Made by a program: the position numbers and the translations under genes. This document shows positions 8,517 to 16,202 of a DNA stretch of 22,981 nucleotides, in pieces. The DNA lies in the NCBI GenBank assembly GCA_964404215.1, contig CAYOJF010000083.1, forward strand, positions 1 to 22,981, written 5' to 3'. Source of the DNA: Aureispira sp964404215. Its GTDB lineage: Bacteria > Bacteroidota > Bacteroidia > Chitinophagales > Saprospiraceae. Numbering within the stretch: the stretch's first letter is position 1; each line of letters begins with the position of its first letter. The notes beneath the pieces are model-generated. The model had not been told where the DNA came from and did not search any database. It worked only from the letters and a program-made list of their open reading frames with translations.

Positions 8517-9038
8517 ATGGGTATTAATCTAGAAACGTATGTACTATACAAGCTTAGCAAAACTAAAGCATTATTAATCAGAGCTAGTCGCCCTGGCTAC
8601 AACAACGCCAATCAAAATCAAGAAAATAAAGCAGGAAGAATCCTTAACTCAAAAATGAAATTGATTTTAGAAAAATACCTAAAAGAACAACCAAATTCAG
8701 ACATTGAGTTGATTGGTGAATTTCAAGGTTTACCAGAAGGTGATATACTTTATGAAAAACATGGTAAACTTGATCTCAAAAACTTGAGATATACTACGAC
8801 TCGTTATGGAAAACACGCTATGTTCATTTCAATAGCAAATGACGACGAAGATTTTCTAAAAATTATATCGGAAGAAGATTTTGCTGACAACGGCTGGGTA
8901 AAGGAAGATATTCATCTCCCAAGCCTATCAATAGACTCAACAGATTTTATTACTGAAAATGATTTCGATTTATCCTCTATCCCAGATGCTTATACCTTTG
9001 ACTTGGAGGACAAAAGATTGCAAAACCCAAATATATGA
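8517..9038 (+). CDS. Protein of unknown function, first gene of a four-gene forward cluster
   Basis: The protein has 173 residues with no signal peptide or membrane segment, so it is probably cytosolic. The first 50 residues are basic and include a polar Asn/Gln-rich stretch. Residues from about 105 to the end are strongly acidic (NDDEDF, SEEDFAD, ITENDFDLSS, TFDLEDK). I do not recognise a family. The ATG at 8517 is the only workable start: the ATG at 8504 meets a stop after three codons. Its stop overlaps the start of the next gene (ATGA, 9035-9038), so the two are probably translationally coupled. Confidence 0.7.
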   Translation: MGINLETYVLYKLSKTKALLIRASRPGYNNANQNQENKAGRILNSKMKLILEKYLKEQPNSDIELIGEFQGLPEGDILYEKHGKLDLKNLRYTTTRYGKHAMFISIANDDEDFLKIISEEDFADNGWVKEDIHLPSLSIDSTDFITENDFDLSSIPDAYTFDLEDKRLQNPNI

Positions 9039-9481
9039 AAATAATGCCCTCATCTAAATACCTACTACTACTTCTAATCTTAACAGTCCTCAACTCTTGT
9101 TGCACCAAAGAGGAATGTATTGGACCTGAGTTGAGCGGATACATTCAACTTGAAAAATTTGACATTAATGATCTTGACTCGGTCAATATAAAAATTTATG
9201 CTGATCATAATTTCAGTTCCGTAGTAAGCTCTAATAATTACCCTATAAAATATCATGATGGCTCTCATTTTATCAACGATTTTTATCCAGATTTAAACAA
9301 AGGCTACCAACTCACGCTCTACCCTATTAATTTGACCTATGATATTTCTAATTTCACCACGAAAGAAGAAAAATGTAACCGTTGTTTTCTTATTAGCCCC
9401 GACTGGGCAAATTTTGAATTGCTGAACTCCTACACGGTCAATAATCAAATACAATATGGTCAAATAACTATCTCTAAATAG
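9035..9481 (+). CDS. Small lipoprotein of unknown function
   Basis: The protein has 148 residues. The N-terminus has a hydrophobic core (YLLLLLILTVLN) and a lipobox LNSC with Cys22 as the lipidation site, so LspA should process it. The mature part holds further cysteines (Cys23, CTKEEC, and a later CNRC) and is predicted to be mostly beta strand. An internal ATG at 9044 could also serve as start and would leave the signal intact. It overlaps the upstream gene by four bases and is followed after 39 bases by the deformylase homologue. No known domain was recognised. Confidence 0.72.
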   Translation: MKIMPSSKYLLLLLILTVLNSCCTKEECIGPELSGYIQLEKFDINDLDSVNIKIYADHNFSSVVSSNNYPIKYHDGSHFINDFYPDLNKGYQLTLYPINLTYDISNFTTKEEKCNRCFLISPDWANFELLNSYTVNNQIQYGQITISK

Positions 9482-9520
9482 TAACCATTATTAAATCATA
9501 CAATACATATAGTTTCACTC

Positions 9521-10255
9521 ATGCTTCAAAATTATTTCATTTATATACTTACATTCATGACGGTACTACTCCAAACAAGTTGCTCAGAAGATCCATCACT
9601 TACCCTAAAAATACCAACGGGAGGATTTGAAGTGGTTCAGCATATTCCAGTGGAGGCAGAAGGAAGGGACCAAAATGCCCTATATTTAGTTCCAAGAAGT
9701 ATCCAACAAGAAGAGTTCAACTCTCCAGCACTCCATACCTTCATAGATAGTATGTATGCCATGATGCTCAGGAAAGCTGGTGTCGGAATTGCAGCCAATC
9801 AACTGGGTAAAAGGTTGCAAATATTTATTATTGAAGCAGAATCTGATAACCCAAGATATAAAGTACTGGGAGCTGTCAAAAAACAGGTCTTCATTAATCC
9901 AAAAATCACCAAGGTCTCTAAGACACGCAAAAACTTTTGGCATGGATGCCTCAGTGCTCAAGGAGAAAAAAGAGGCAATGTCGCCACCTTCGAATGGATT
10001 GAGTATGAATGTCAAAATCAAGCTGGTGAGATTCTGAAAGGTAGATTAGATGGGTTTGCTGCTGTAATCTTCCAACATGAATTCAGACATCTAATGAATG
10101 GAACTTATTTGGATCATGCTAATCATTTGCTCTCAAGAGAAGAGCTGAGTCAAAAATTAGAAACAGGGGAATTACCGTTTTTTGAATTGGCAAATGATAC
10201 CTTACCCCTTCTGATTGAAGGATATCAACTAGGCAAAGCTCTAGAGGATTATTAA
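9521..10255 (+). CDS. Peptide deformylase homologue with an N-terminal lipoprotein-like export signal
   Basis: The protein has 244 residues. All three deformylase motifs are present in order: GVGIAANQLG (87-96; canonical GxGxAAxQ), HGCLS (141-145; canonical EGCLS with Glu replaced by His), and HEFRHLMNG (186-194; canonical HExDH with Asp replaced by Arg). The residues that bind metal and catalyse, Gln94, Cys143, His186, Glu187 and His190, are all kept, so an active metalloenzyme is plausible. Unlike normal deformylases, which act in the cytosol on nascent chains, this one begins with a hydrophobic segment (FIYILTFMTVLLQTSC) with Cys21 as a candidate lipid-modified residue. Gln at -3 of that lipobox is unusual, so a plain signal peptide or anchor is possible. 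About 20 extra residues follow the metal motif. It lies in a cluster with another lipoprotein and a secreted protein, which supports an envelope location. Confidence 0.85.
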   Translation: MLQNYFIYILTFMTVLLQTSCSEDPSLTLKIPTGGFEVVQHIPVEAEGRDQNALYLVPRSIQQEEFNSPALHTFIDSMYAMMLRKAGVGIAANQLGKRLQIFIIEAESDNPRYKVLGAVKKQVFINPKITKVSKTRKNFWHGCLSAQGEKRGNVATFEWIEYECQNQAGEILKGRLDGFAAVIFQHEFRHLMNGTYLDHANHLLSREELSQKLETGELPFFELANDTLPLLIEGYQLGKALEDY

Positions 10256-10302
10256 TACTATTCATTAATTTCACCCTGTGCTTAACAATTAAATCTAAAA
10301 GA

Positions 10303-10743
10303 ATGAAATATGTATTATTAGCGTTACTCTTTATTATTCCAACTATATCCTTTTCGCAAAATCCTCCTCCAGCTGCCATTCCCACACAAAGCAACAAAAA
10401 GCTTATTACCAAGATTATTACTATCTCAAATATTGATAATTACTATTATGATTACTGTGTAAATAAAGTTTATGAAAAAGCTGCTCAAGAAAATTGGACT
10501 GAAGAAAAGAAAAATAAGATTATTGCAAGTATCAATTTTCAACAGTATAACTTCACAATCTACAATACATTTGCACTCTACAGTGAAGAAGAATTATTAA
10601 AAATTATTGCTGTTCTAACTATACTAAACGAAAAGAAATCTGATGATTCAAAATTTATGCTAATCAATAGTATGATGCTCAGTAACTTTGAAGTTCATTT
10701 AGAAAATATTCTAGCAGGCAAAATGATTTCGTCAAAAAGATAA
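10303..10743 (+). CDS. Small secreted protein of unknown function
   Basis: The protein has 146 residues. A Sec signal peptide (MKYVLLALLFIIPTISFSQ) has a likely cut before or after Gln19, in a form common in Bacteroidota. The mature protein starts with a Pro-rich linker (NPPPAAIP). A helical, Lys/Glu/Tyr-rich domain follows, with EEELLKIIAVLTILNEKKSD near the middle. No family was recognised. It lies 47 bases after the deformylase homologue and is the last forward gene before the inverted-repeat element. Confidence 0.7.
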   Translation: MKYVLLALLFIIPTISFSQNPPPAAIPTQSNKKLITKIITISNIDNYYYDYCVNKVYEKAAQENWTEEKKNKIIASINFQQYNFTIYNTFALYSEEELLKIIAVLTILNEKKSDDSKFMLINSMMLSNFEVHLENILAGKMISSKR

Positions 10744-10794
10744 CTCCCTACCAAAATCAATCTAAAACAATGTAGGAACTTAACGGCTACCATA

Positions 10795-10966
10795 AGTGAA
10801 CTAAGGATTATGAAATAGCATAAGTTATTGATTTACAAATAATATCAAACGTCACTTTTGCTTAAAAGTGGAGATAACTTTAGGAGCAAAGCACTTCAAA
10901 AGTGCTTTGCTCCTCACTTTATCGCTTTGCTATTGATAATCAAGGCGTTTAATCCTTAGTTCACGT
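10795..10966. mobile_element. MITE-like inverted-repeat element with 7-bp flanking duplication
   Basis: Terminal inverted repeats GTGAACTAAGGATTA (10796-10810) and its exact complement (10950-10964) bound a non-coding stretch. TACCATA stands directly outside each end (10788-10794 and 10967-10973), as a target-site duplication would. The centre holds a perfect 15-bp hairpin (10882-10896 with 10900-10914, 3-base loop), and a smaller hairpin (cactttt/aaaagtg) precedes it. There is no transposase inside. The insertion abuts the stop codon of the metallophosphatase gene (TAG at 10976-10974). Confidence 0.6.
10882..10914. repeat. Perfect 15-bp hairpin inside the inverted-repeat element
   Basis: Arms 10882-10896 and 10900-10914 are exact complements around CAA. 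Sitting between two converging genes it could stop transcription from both sides, but neither side has a proper T-run. Confidence 0.75.
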
Positions 10967-10973
10967 TACCATA

Positions 10974-11927
10974 CTACCCAACAGCCGTATTATTACACTG
11001 GATACATTTCTTCCCAAAATCTTTTTCAAAATAAATATCCAAACGCCCCAATATCATTCCAGCCCAACCGACTTGTGAGACCAATACTTCTTTACCTGAA
11101 GTATTTTCTACGATAGTTGGTTTCTCCAAAAAAGTATGGGTATGCCCTCCTATAATCAGATCAATATTTTGTGCCTCTTTTGCCAAATGTAAATCACACA
11201 TTTTATTTTTAGGATTCTTTCCTTTAGGGACATATCCTAGATGAGATAGACAAATCACAAAATCACACTTTTCGTCTTCTTTCAGAATTTTAGCATACTT
11301 ATTCGCTTTTTCTAGTGGATCTAGATATTGGGTTGCCTTGAATAAGGCTGCGGGCACCAATCCATCCAGCTCTATCCCTACCCCAAGGACACCTATTTTC
11401 AAATTTCCTTTCTGGAAAATTTGAAACGGCTTAGTTACCCCATTCATGATGGTATCGGCAAAATTGTAATTACAATTTATCAATGGAAAATTACCATGAG
11501 CGGTAAAATGTTTGTGCAACCCTTCTATGCCCCCATCAAAATCATGGTTTCCAATAGTACCAGCATCATAACCCATCTTGGACATGAGTTTGATTTCTAG
11601 TTCTCCTCCAAAATAGTTAAAATAAGGAGTTCCCTGAAACATATCTCCTGCATCCAATAACAATACATTTTCTTCTTCAGAGCGTATTTTTTTAATCAAG
11701 GCTGCTCTACGAGCAATCCCGCCTTTACCCTCATTTTTGCCCCCATCCAATGGAAAGGGTTCTATCCTACTGTGTACATCATTGGTATGTAAAATAGTCA
11801 ACTTGTGCAATTTTGCTTCTTCGGCTAATAGTTTTTCTGCTTTAACAAATTTAGGAAGCATAGTTGTAGCTCCTGCTATAACAACAGTTTTACCTAATTG
11901 ACCTAAAAATGAACGACGATTATACAT
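10974..11927 (-). CDS. TAT-exported metallophosphatase of the 5'-nucleotidase/UshA family (N-terminal catalytic domain only)
   Basis: The protein has 317 residues. The N-terminus MYNRRSFLGQLGK is a twin-arginine signal (RRSFL), so the folded enzyme is exported by TAT. The calcineurin-like two-metal site is complete: LHTNDVH (46-52), DAGD (92-95), GNHD (126-129), SHLG (228-231) and GGHTHTF (260-266). UshA-type enzymes normally carry a second substrate-binding 5'-nucleotidase domain of about 200 residues. It is absent here; in Bacteroidota it is often a separate protein, but no such gene is in this window. The likely substrates are nucleotides or related phosphoesters in the periplasm. It follows rpmE2 on the same strand after a terminator, so it probably has its own promoter. 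An inverted-repeat element sits directly behind its stop codon. Confidence 0.88.
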   Translation of the reverse strand: MYNRRSFLGQLGKTVVIAGATTMLPKFVKAEKLLAEEAKLHKLTILHTNDVHSRIEPFPLDGGKNEGKGGIARRAALIKKIRSEEENVLLLDAGDMFQGTPYFNYFGGELEIKLMSKMGYDAGTIGNHDFDGGIEGLHKHFTAHGNFPLINCNYNFADTIMNGVTKPFQIFQKGNLKIGVLGVGIELDGLVPAALFKATQYLDPLEKANKYAKILKEDEKCDFVICLSHLGYVPKGKNPKNKMCDLHLAKEAQNIDLIIGGHTHTFLEKPTIVENTSGKEVLVSQVGWAGMILGRLDIYFEKDFGKKCIQCNNTAVG

Positions 11928-12031
11928 GAATGTGATATTTTTGATTGATATAAGAGCATGCTCTAAGTAGAATGATTTACTAAAGGTAAAGACATTATAA
12001 CACTAGACAAAAAGAACGATTGGTGATTAAC

Positions 12032-12068
12032 AAAAAAATAGCCAATCCTACTATTGTAAGATTGGCTA
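12032..12068 (-). terminator. Rho-independent terminator of rpmE2
   Basis: On the minus strand the arms at 12060-12068 and 12039-12047 form a 9-bp stem, with a further TAC/GTA pairing inside the loop. The stem is followed by T7 (complement of 12032-12038). It starts 22 bases after the rpmE2 stop. Confidence 0.85.
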
Positions 12069-12089
12069 CCTTTCTTCCTTTTAGAAGAT

Positions 12090-12368
12090 TTATTCTCCTT
12101 GATCTTTCGCTTGGTACTGACCAAACTTTGCAAATTTCTTGTTAAATTTATCAATACGACCTGCTGTATCTACGAAGTTCATTTTACCAGTGTAGAAAGG
12201 GTGTGAAGTATTGCTAATCTCTACTTTGATTAATGGATACTCATTTCCATCTTCCCATACTGTAGTTTCCTTAGATGGAGCGGTAGAATGTGTCAAAAAA
12301 CCTGTGTCGTTAGAAATGTCTTTAAAGACTACTAAACGATGATTGTCAGGATGGATATCTTTTTTCAT
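12090..12368 (-). CDS. rpmE2: 50S ribosomal protein L31, type B
   Basis: The protein has 92 residues. It opens with MKKDIHPDNHRLVVFKD and ends with the conserved SHPFYTGKMNFVDTAGRIDKFNKKF block of L31. The CxxC pairs that bind zinc in the standard form are missing, which marks the zinc-independent B form. It binds at the 50S central protuberance. In bacteria that have both forms the B form replaces the zinc form under zinc limitation; whether another copy exists cannot be seen here. A promoter candidate lies about 90 bases upstream and a terminator follows, so it is likely a single-gene transcript. Confidence 0.95.
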   Translation of the reverse strand: MKKDIHPDNHRLVVFKDISNDTGFLTHSTAPSKETTVWEDGNEYPLIKVEISNTSHPFYTGKMNFVDTAGRIDKFNKKFAKFGQYQAKDQGE

Positions 12369-12459
12369 GATATTTTTTGATTATTGTTATTATAATTTTC
12401 AATTTATTGCTTAGCCTAAATTAGTTCAATCACTTGTCCTACTTCATCTATAGCAGATG

Positions 12460-12467
12460 CAAAGATA
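12460..12467 (-). promoter_or_regulatory. Candidate -7 promoter box for rpmE2
   Basis: TATCTTTG on the minus strand matches TAnnTTTG and lies 92 bases upstream of the rpmE2 ATG. The nearest TTTG (complement of 12480-12483) is only 12 bases further up, closer than the usual 19-21. A weak 5-bp hairpin (12499-12514) between this box and the upstream gene may end that transcript. Confidence 0.45.
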
Positions 12468-12523
12468 TGTTTTTTGAATCAAAGTAAAAAATAGTTTGTA
12501 TCTTTTTTGAGATAATAATCGAA

Positions 12524-14359
12524 CTATTCTCCACTTGGTTGACTCACTGGAACTTGCACCTCTGGTTTACGCTCCCAAACCGTCAATAAATTTGGTGGTG
12601 GGTTTCCTTGTTTTCCAGCTTTTACCAGTTGTTCATTATTTGCCTGCCAGCTATTCATTCGCTGATTGTAGTACTGTACTGCCTCTTGTTGCCATTTATA
12701 GTTGGTATTCCAAATAATAGGCCCACCTACAACCTGGCGAGTAGGCACACATTCTGCTACTCCAATCAAATTGTAGTATTTATTATGATTCTCTTCTATT
12801 GCCTTGAATACACGCCCAGAAGCATCCTTATTCAACCAAGAAGTCCCCATCCAAGTGTAAACAGATATTTTTGGTATTTGTGTCTGAATAGCCTCTATAA
12901 ACTCATCTTGCAATTGAGTCATATAATTACCATTATCTACCAGTGTATAGGTAAAAATCTGTCCAGATACATTCATTCGTTGAGCGTAGAACCCTATCTG
13001 AGGCTCTGAACAAGCGATCACAATTTTGTCCTCTGGCTGGGTATAGTCTCTAATATAATCTCCTATTACTTTTGACTCTGGAAATGGATTGGAACCGTAA
13101 GCGTTTCTTAAAATTTGGGTATGATCTGGATTGAAAAAATAGTCCGAATCATATCGAATGACTTGTGTCCAAGCCATTACAAATAAAGCTAAAGGAATAT
13201 AAAGCCCCCATTTTACGCCCATTATGTTATTAATAAACTTCCCTACATTGCGTACAAACATACCATTGAGCATTGCTACTACAGGTATCAGTACTACAAA
13301 ATAATGCTGATAAAAATGAAAACCAGTCGCCAATCCAAAGGTCATAAAAATACCTAAAAGCAAAACGAAAACACGCCATTTGTTCTCAATTTGCACCAAA
13401 AACATGGAAACTATTCCTCCTCCTGCCAAATACCAAAGCAACTCTTGATTCTGAATCACTCTATCCACCTGCATCTTAATAATATCCATATTAGCTCCTG
13501 TTTGAGCAGATGTAGCATATTCAGTTGGCCAAACAACAGTATAGAACCAAAAATCCTCAAAGTTTCCTTTGGCAAAGAAATACAATACAATCATCACATA
13601 AGGAGCAATAGAACCTATTACTAAATAGACTTCGCTAATGAACCAGTCTTTCCAATTGACTTTAGGATAATGTCTAAAAAAAGCAAAAATAGTATAAAAG
13701 CCTGCAAAAAGCATGAAGTGAACCGCTTGCTGTTTGACCAAAAAGGCAGATCCACAAGCTAATCCTGCTAATAGAAACAAAACTTTACGTTCGGTCTCTA
13801 TCGCTTTAGTCAAGGTATATAGCCCGATCAAACCTGGTAAGATAGCGAAATGAGTAGCATGCGAAGCAAACCCTAATAAATTAGGCCCTAGACTCAATAT
13901 CGCAAATGCAAAAGTAGCTACTAAAGCAATAGTTCGATCAAAGAAATATCGACAGAACAAAAATAGAGTGACAATATAAGCAATATCAAAAACTACTAAT
14001 CCTGTATGTATCCCTTCTACCGAATTGCCAAATAGCGTAATAAAAGAGGCAAATAGAATGTATAAGAAAGGTAATTTGATGTCATACAAATCTGCATAAA
14101 GGTCTTTCCCTTCCAACATCTGAAACGCCAAGTAGGAAAATCCGCCATCATCTCGCTCTAGCGGAATACCTAATAATTTGATACGCACCATCAGTACAAA
14201 CAGCACTAAGGCTCCCACCAACATGGTATCCCAAGTCAACCAACTTTTTTTAGTCGGCTGCTCTGTCGTCTCCTTTATGGTATTCGGAGAAGTCGAATCC
14301 ATCACTGGTGGTGGATTCGACTTTGTTTGTTTTTTTTGTCCTTTCTTTTTCTTTGCCAT
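12524..14359 (-). CDS. GT-C fold glycosyltransferase-like multi-pass membrane protein (GT39/ArnT-like)
   Basis: The protein has 611 residues. A Lys-rich cytosolic tail (MAKKKKGQKKQ...) precedes the first membrane helix at about 45-63. Roughly ten to twelve hydrophobic segments follow up to about residue 400, then a soluble C-terminal domain of about 200 residues. The first outer loop holds LERDDGGFSYLAFQMLEGKDLYADLYDIKLP (67 onwards), whose Asp70-Asp71 sit where GT39/GT83 enzymes have their catalytic acidic pair. Such enzymes move sugars from polyprenyl-phosphate donors onto proteins or lipids on the outer face of the inner membrane. The acceptor is unknown. It starts 4 bases after the stop of the SPOR-protein gene, so the two are one operon. 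No polyprenyl-sugar synthase is nearby. Confidence 0.78.
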   Translation of the reverse strand: MAKKKKGQKKQTKSNPPPVMDSTSPNTIKETTEQPTKKSWLTWDTMLVGALVLFVLMVRIKLLGIPLERDDGGFSYLAFQMLEGKDLYADLYDIKLPFLYILFASFITLFGNSVEGIHTGLVVFDIAYIVTLFLFCRYFFDRTIALVATFAFAILSLGPNLLGFASHATHFAILPGLIGLYTLTKAIETERKVLFLLAGLACGSAFLVKQQAVHFMLFAGFYTIFAFFRHYPKVNWKDWFISEVYLVIGSIAPYVMIVLYFFAKGNFEDFWFYTVVWPTEYATSAQTGANMDIIKMQVDRVIQNQELLWYLAGGGIVSMFLVQIENKWRVFVLLLGIFMTFGLATGFHFYQHYFVVLIPVVAMLNGMFVRNVGKFINNIMGVKWGLYIPLALFVMAWTQVIRYDSDYFFNPDHTQILRNAYGSNPFPESKVIGDYIRDYTQPEDKIVIACSEPQIGFYAQRMNVSGQIFTYTLVDNGNYMTQLQDEFIEAIQTQIPKISVYTWMGTSWLNKDASGRVFKAIEENHNKYYNLIGVAECVPTRQVVGGPIIWNTNYKWQQEAVQYYNQRMNSWQANNEQLVKAGKQGNPPPNLLTVWERKPEVQVPVSQPSGE

Positions 14360-14363
14360 GTTC

Positions 14364-15929
14364 TTACTTATCTACCGATGCGGTATAGTCTTTAAGGTTT
14401 CTACCTACTGTTTCTCTGATTAATTTCAATCCTAATGAACGTGCTTCTATCCCTGCAAAACCTTTTTGCATGAAATGCATCTCTAGTTTTTGAAGGGCAT
14501 CATAATAGCTAAAACGCAGTAAGGTGTACATATTTTTTTGTAATGGACTGGCATCCGACCATGTTTTTAGATTTTTCCATAGCATGCCATTCCATTTCTC
14601 ATTCTCTTCCATCTCTTGATGAGTCAGTGGAGCTGGCTCTACATAGTATCTATTGAGAGTAGCATACGATTCGATTGGCTCTTCTGTTGCCGCAAAATCT
14701 TTAGAAATAAGATATAACATACGCATCTCTTCTGAATCCATAAAAGAACCACAATCACTAGATACCGTATAGGCATCTCTACTACTATTCCAATAAGGAG
14801 CAAAAACACGTTTGGTAATATCTGGATGACGTTCGAACAACCAACAAGGCATGTCAGGACGTGCTCGAACTACTTCATACATCGCTTTCATGTGACTCAA
14901 TAGTTGCTCTAGCTCCTCATAAGAATATTTCATACTAAAATCATAACGAGTTTTACCACGATAGCTTTTGAATACGAGTCCCATTCCATCATTCATCAAA
15001 CGATTCACATTTGTGATTTTATTTTCTACCTCAACATCTTCATTAAGATAAGCATAAGCTACAAATAACTTTGCCATAGGATGTTTAAATTTCAACAGTC
15101 CCGCTACTGATCGCTGTGGATCATCAGGAAGCATATTGATATAATACTGTAGGGTGTACATGGCTGGTTGTTCTTCGAAATCTAATCCCTCAACCGCTGC
15201 TTGATGACGTACATAATGACTGTTTGTTTTCTTAAATTTGATAACAGCAGACTGTGTACTGCTTGTCCAAGCACCGTTTTCTTTGGCATCATACAGTTTT
15301 TCTTGGATCAATAATCGTTGTAGAGCCTTGACAGAATTTCTTACCATTCCAGTCTGTTTGCCATAACTAGGTGAACGCTCTAAATCAAACTGTCCGATCT
15401 TGTGCAATACTTTAGTGCTTACTTTCTTTAGAAAAATATCTTTAGGACCTCTCTCTAAAATACGCTCTTGTGCACTCTTCGCCTCCTCTAGTGTGTAATA
15501 AGGACCAGCACATACTCGCACTTTACTCTCGCTAAGCTGTACTGCTAGATGAGAAGTCAATCGCTGCCAATCTGCCCAGTAGATATCTGCCTGCTGGTCA
15601 TAAGTCGCCAATTGCAATACATAGACAGCATCTCTTTCCTCTAATACTCTTTTGGATAGAAATGCATCTTTAAAACCTTTCTTTTTGATTGTTTTGAGCT
15701 TACTTAATGCTGTATTTTTATTTGTATAAGTTCCCATGTATATCTTCGACAGTCCATTGTCCTGCAATACAGAATAGACATACCCAGTATTATACAGTTT
15801 ATGAAAATCCTTGTAGGAAGGAGCTGCAAAAGTAGCCAATTGTATTTCGTAAGCGACATTATCTTGTGCTTGTAATACGGATATATTCCACGTAAAGAGG
15901 AATACTAATCCAAATATTAAATGTTTCAT
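14364..15929 (-). CDS. Secreted protein with two SPOR-like repeats and a peptidoglycan-binding (PG_binding_1-like) domain
   Basis: The protein has 521 residues. The signal peptide MKHLIFGLVFLFTWNISVLQAQ is cut near residue 22. Two SPOR-like repeats follow (about 26-93 and 102-168), each opening with YxxQLATF/Y and holding a later GxYxxxxxA element (YMGTYTNKNTALSKLK and CAGPYYTLEEAKSAQ). Residues 195-236 match a PG_binding_1 three-helix unit (VRNSVKALQRLLIQEKLYD...WTSSTQSAVIKFKK). The remaining 280 or so residues are helical, Tyr/Trp-rich and not recognised. SPOR domains bind denuded glycan strands, so this is likely a periplasmic or surface cell-wall-binding protein. It is the first gene of the operon with the GT-C protein. 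On the minus strand TACATTTG (complement of 16032-16039) is a possible -7 box about 100 bases upstream. Confidence 0.75.
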   Translation of the reverse strand: MKHLIFGLVFLFTWNISVLQAQDNVAYEIQLATFAAPSYKDFHKLYNTGYVYSVLQDNGLSKIYMGTYTNKNTALSKLKTIKKKGFKDAFLSKRVLEERDAVYVLQLATYDQQADIYWADWQRLTSHLAVQLSESKVRVCAGPYYTLEEAKSAQERILERGPKDIFLKKVSTKVLHKIGQFDLERSPSYGKQTGMVRNSVKALQRLLIQEKLYDAKENGAWTSSTQSAVIKFKKTNSHYVRHQAAVEGLDFEEQPAMYTLQYYINMLPDDPQRSVAGLLKFKHPMAKLFVAYAYLNEDVEVENKITNVNRLMNDGMGLVFKSYRGKTRYDFSMKYSYEELEQLLSHMKAMYEVVRARPDMPCWLFERHPDITKRVFAPYWNSSRDAYTVSSDCGSFMDSEEMRMLYLISKDFAATEEPIESYATLNRYYVEPAPLTHQEMEENEKWNGMLWKNLKTWSDASPLQKNMYTLLRFSYYDALQKLEMHFMQKGFAGIEARSLGLKLIRETVGRNLKDYTASVDK

Positions 15930-16202
15930 GTGGTTTTGTTTTTAAGTTTTGAAGCGAGTCAAATCTTGTGTTTGTTTAGTAGGCGTTAATAGTGGTATAA
16001 GACGCAAAATATTAAAATCCCTAACATTACACAAATGTAGCCAAATTAAAATTTTATATTTGCTGCTTAAGAGGTATTAAATAATCATTATTATGAATAG
16101 AGTTCTGTAGAGGTAAAAGAGCCTATTTCTTTTATCTTATGAAATTATTTTCAATAATTGTCTAATACCTGTTTGAAAAAATTAACTTCCTTACGAAACG
16201 AC
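15930..16202. promoter_or_regulatory. Divergent promoter region between SPOR-protein and glycosidase-like genes
   Basis: This is about 273 bases without a gene. Two TAnnTTTG boxes face apart: TACATTTG on the minus strand (16032-16039) and TATATTTG on the plus strand (16055-16062). They are separated by 15 bases, and neither has a convincing TTTG -33 partner. Confidence 0.4.

Noticed and set aside
9686..10021. 111-codon minus-strand ORF inside the deformylase homologue
   Set aside because: The plus-strand frame carries all deformylase motifs; the antisense frame is a shadow.
11953..11964. 12-base perfect palindrome AGAGCATGCTCT just upstream of the metallophosphatase gene, as a possible operator
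   Set aside because: Several 12-base palindromes are expected by chance in 23 kb and there is no second copy or known regulator to support it.
11963..12154. 63-codon minus-strand ORF overlapping the rpmE2 terminator
   Set aside because: It overlaps the end of rpmE2 in another frame and runs through its terminator; low-complexity sequence.
14178..14423. 81-codon plus-strand ORF rich in Phe and Cys
   Set aside because: It is the complement of the Lys-rich N-terminus of the GT-C protein and has no independent support.
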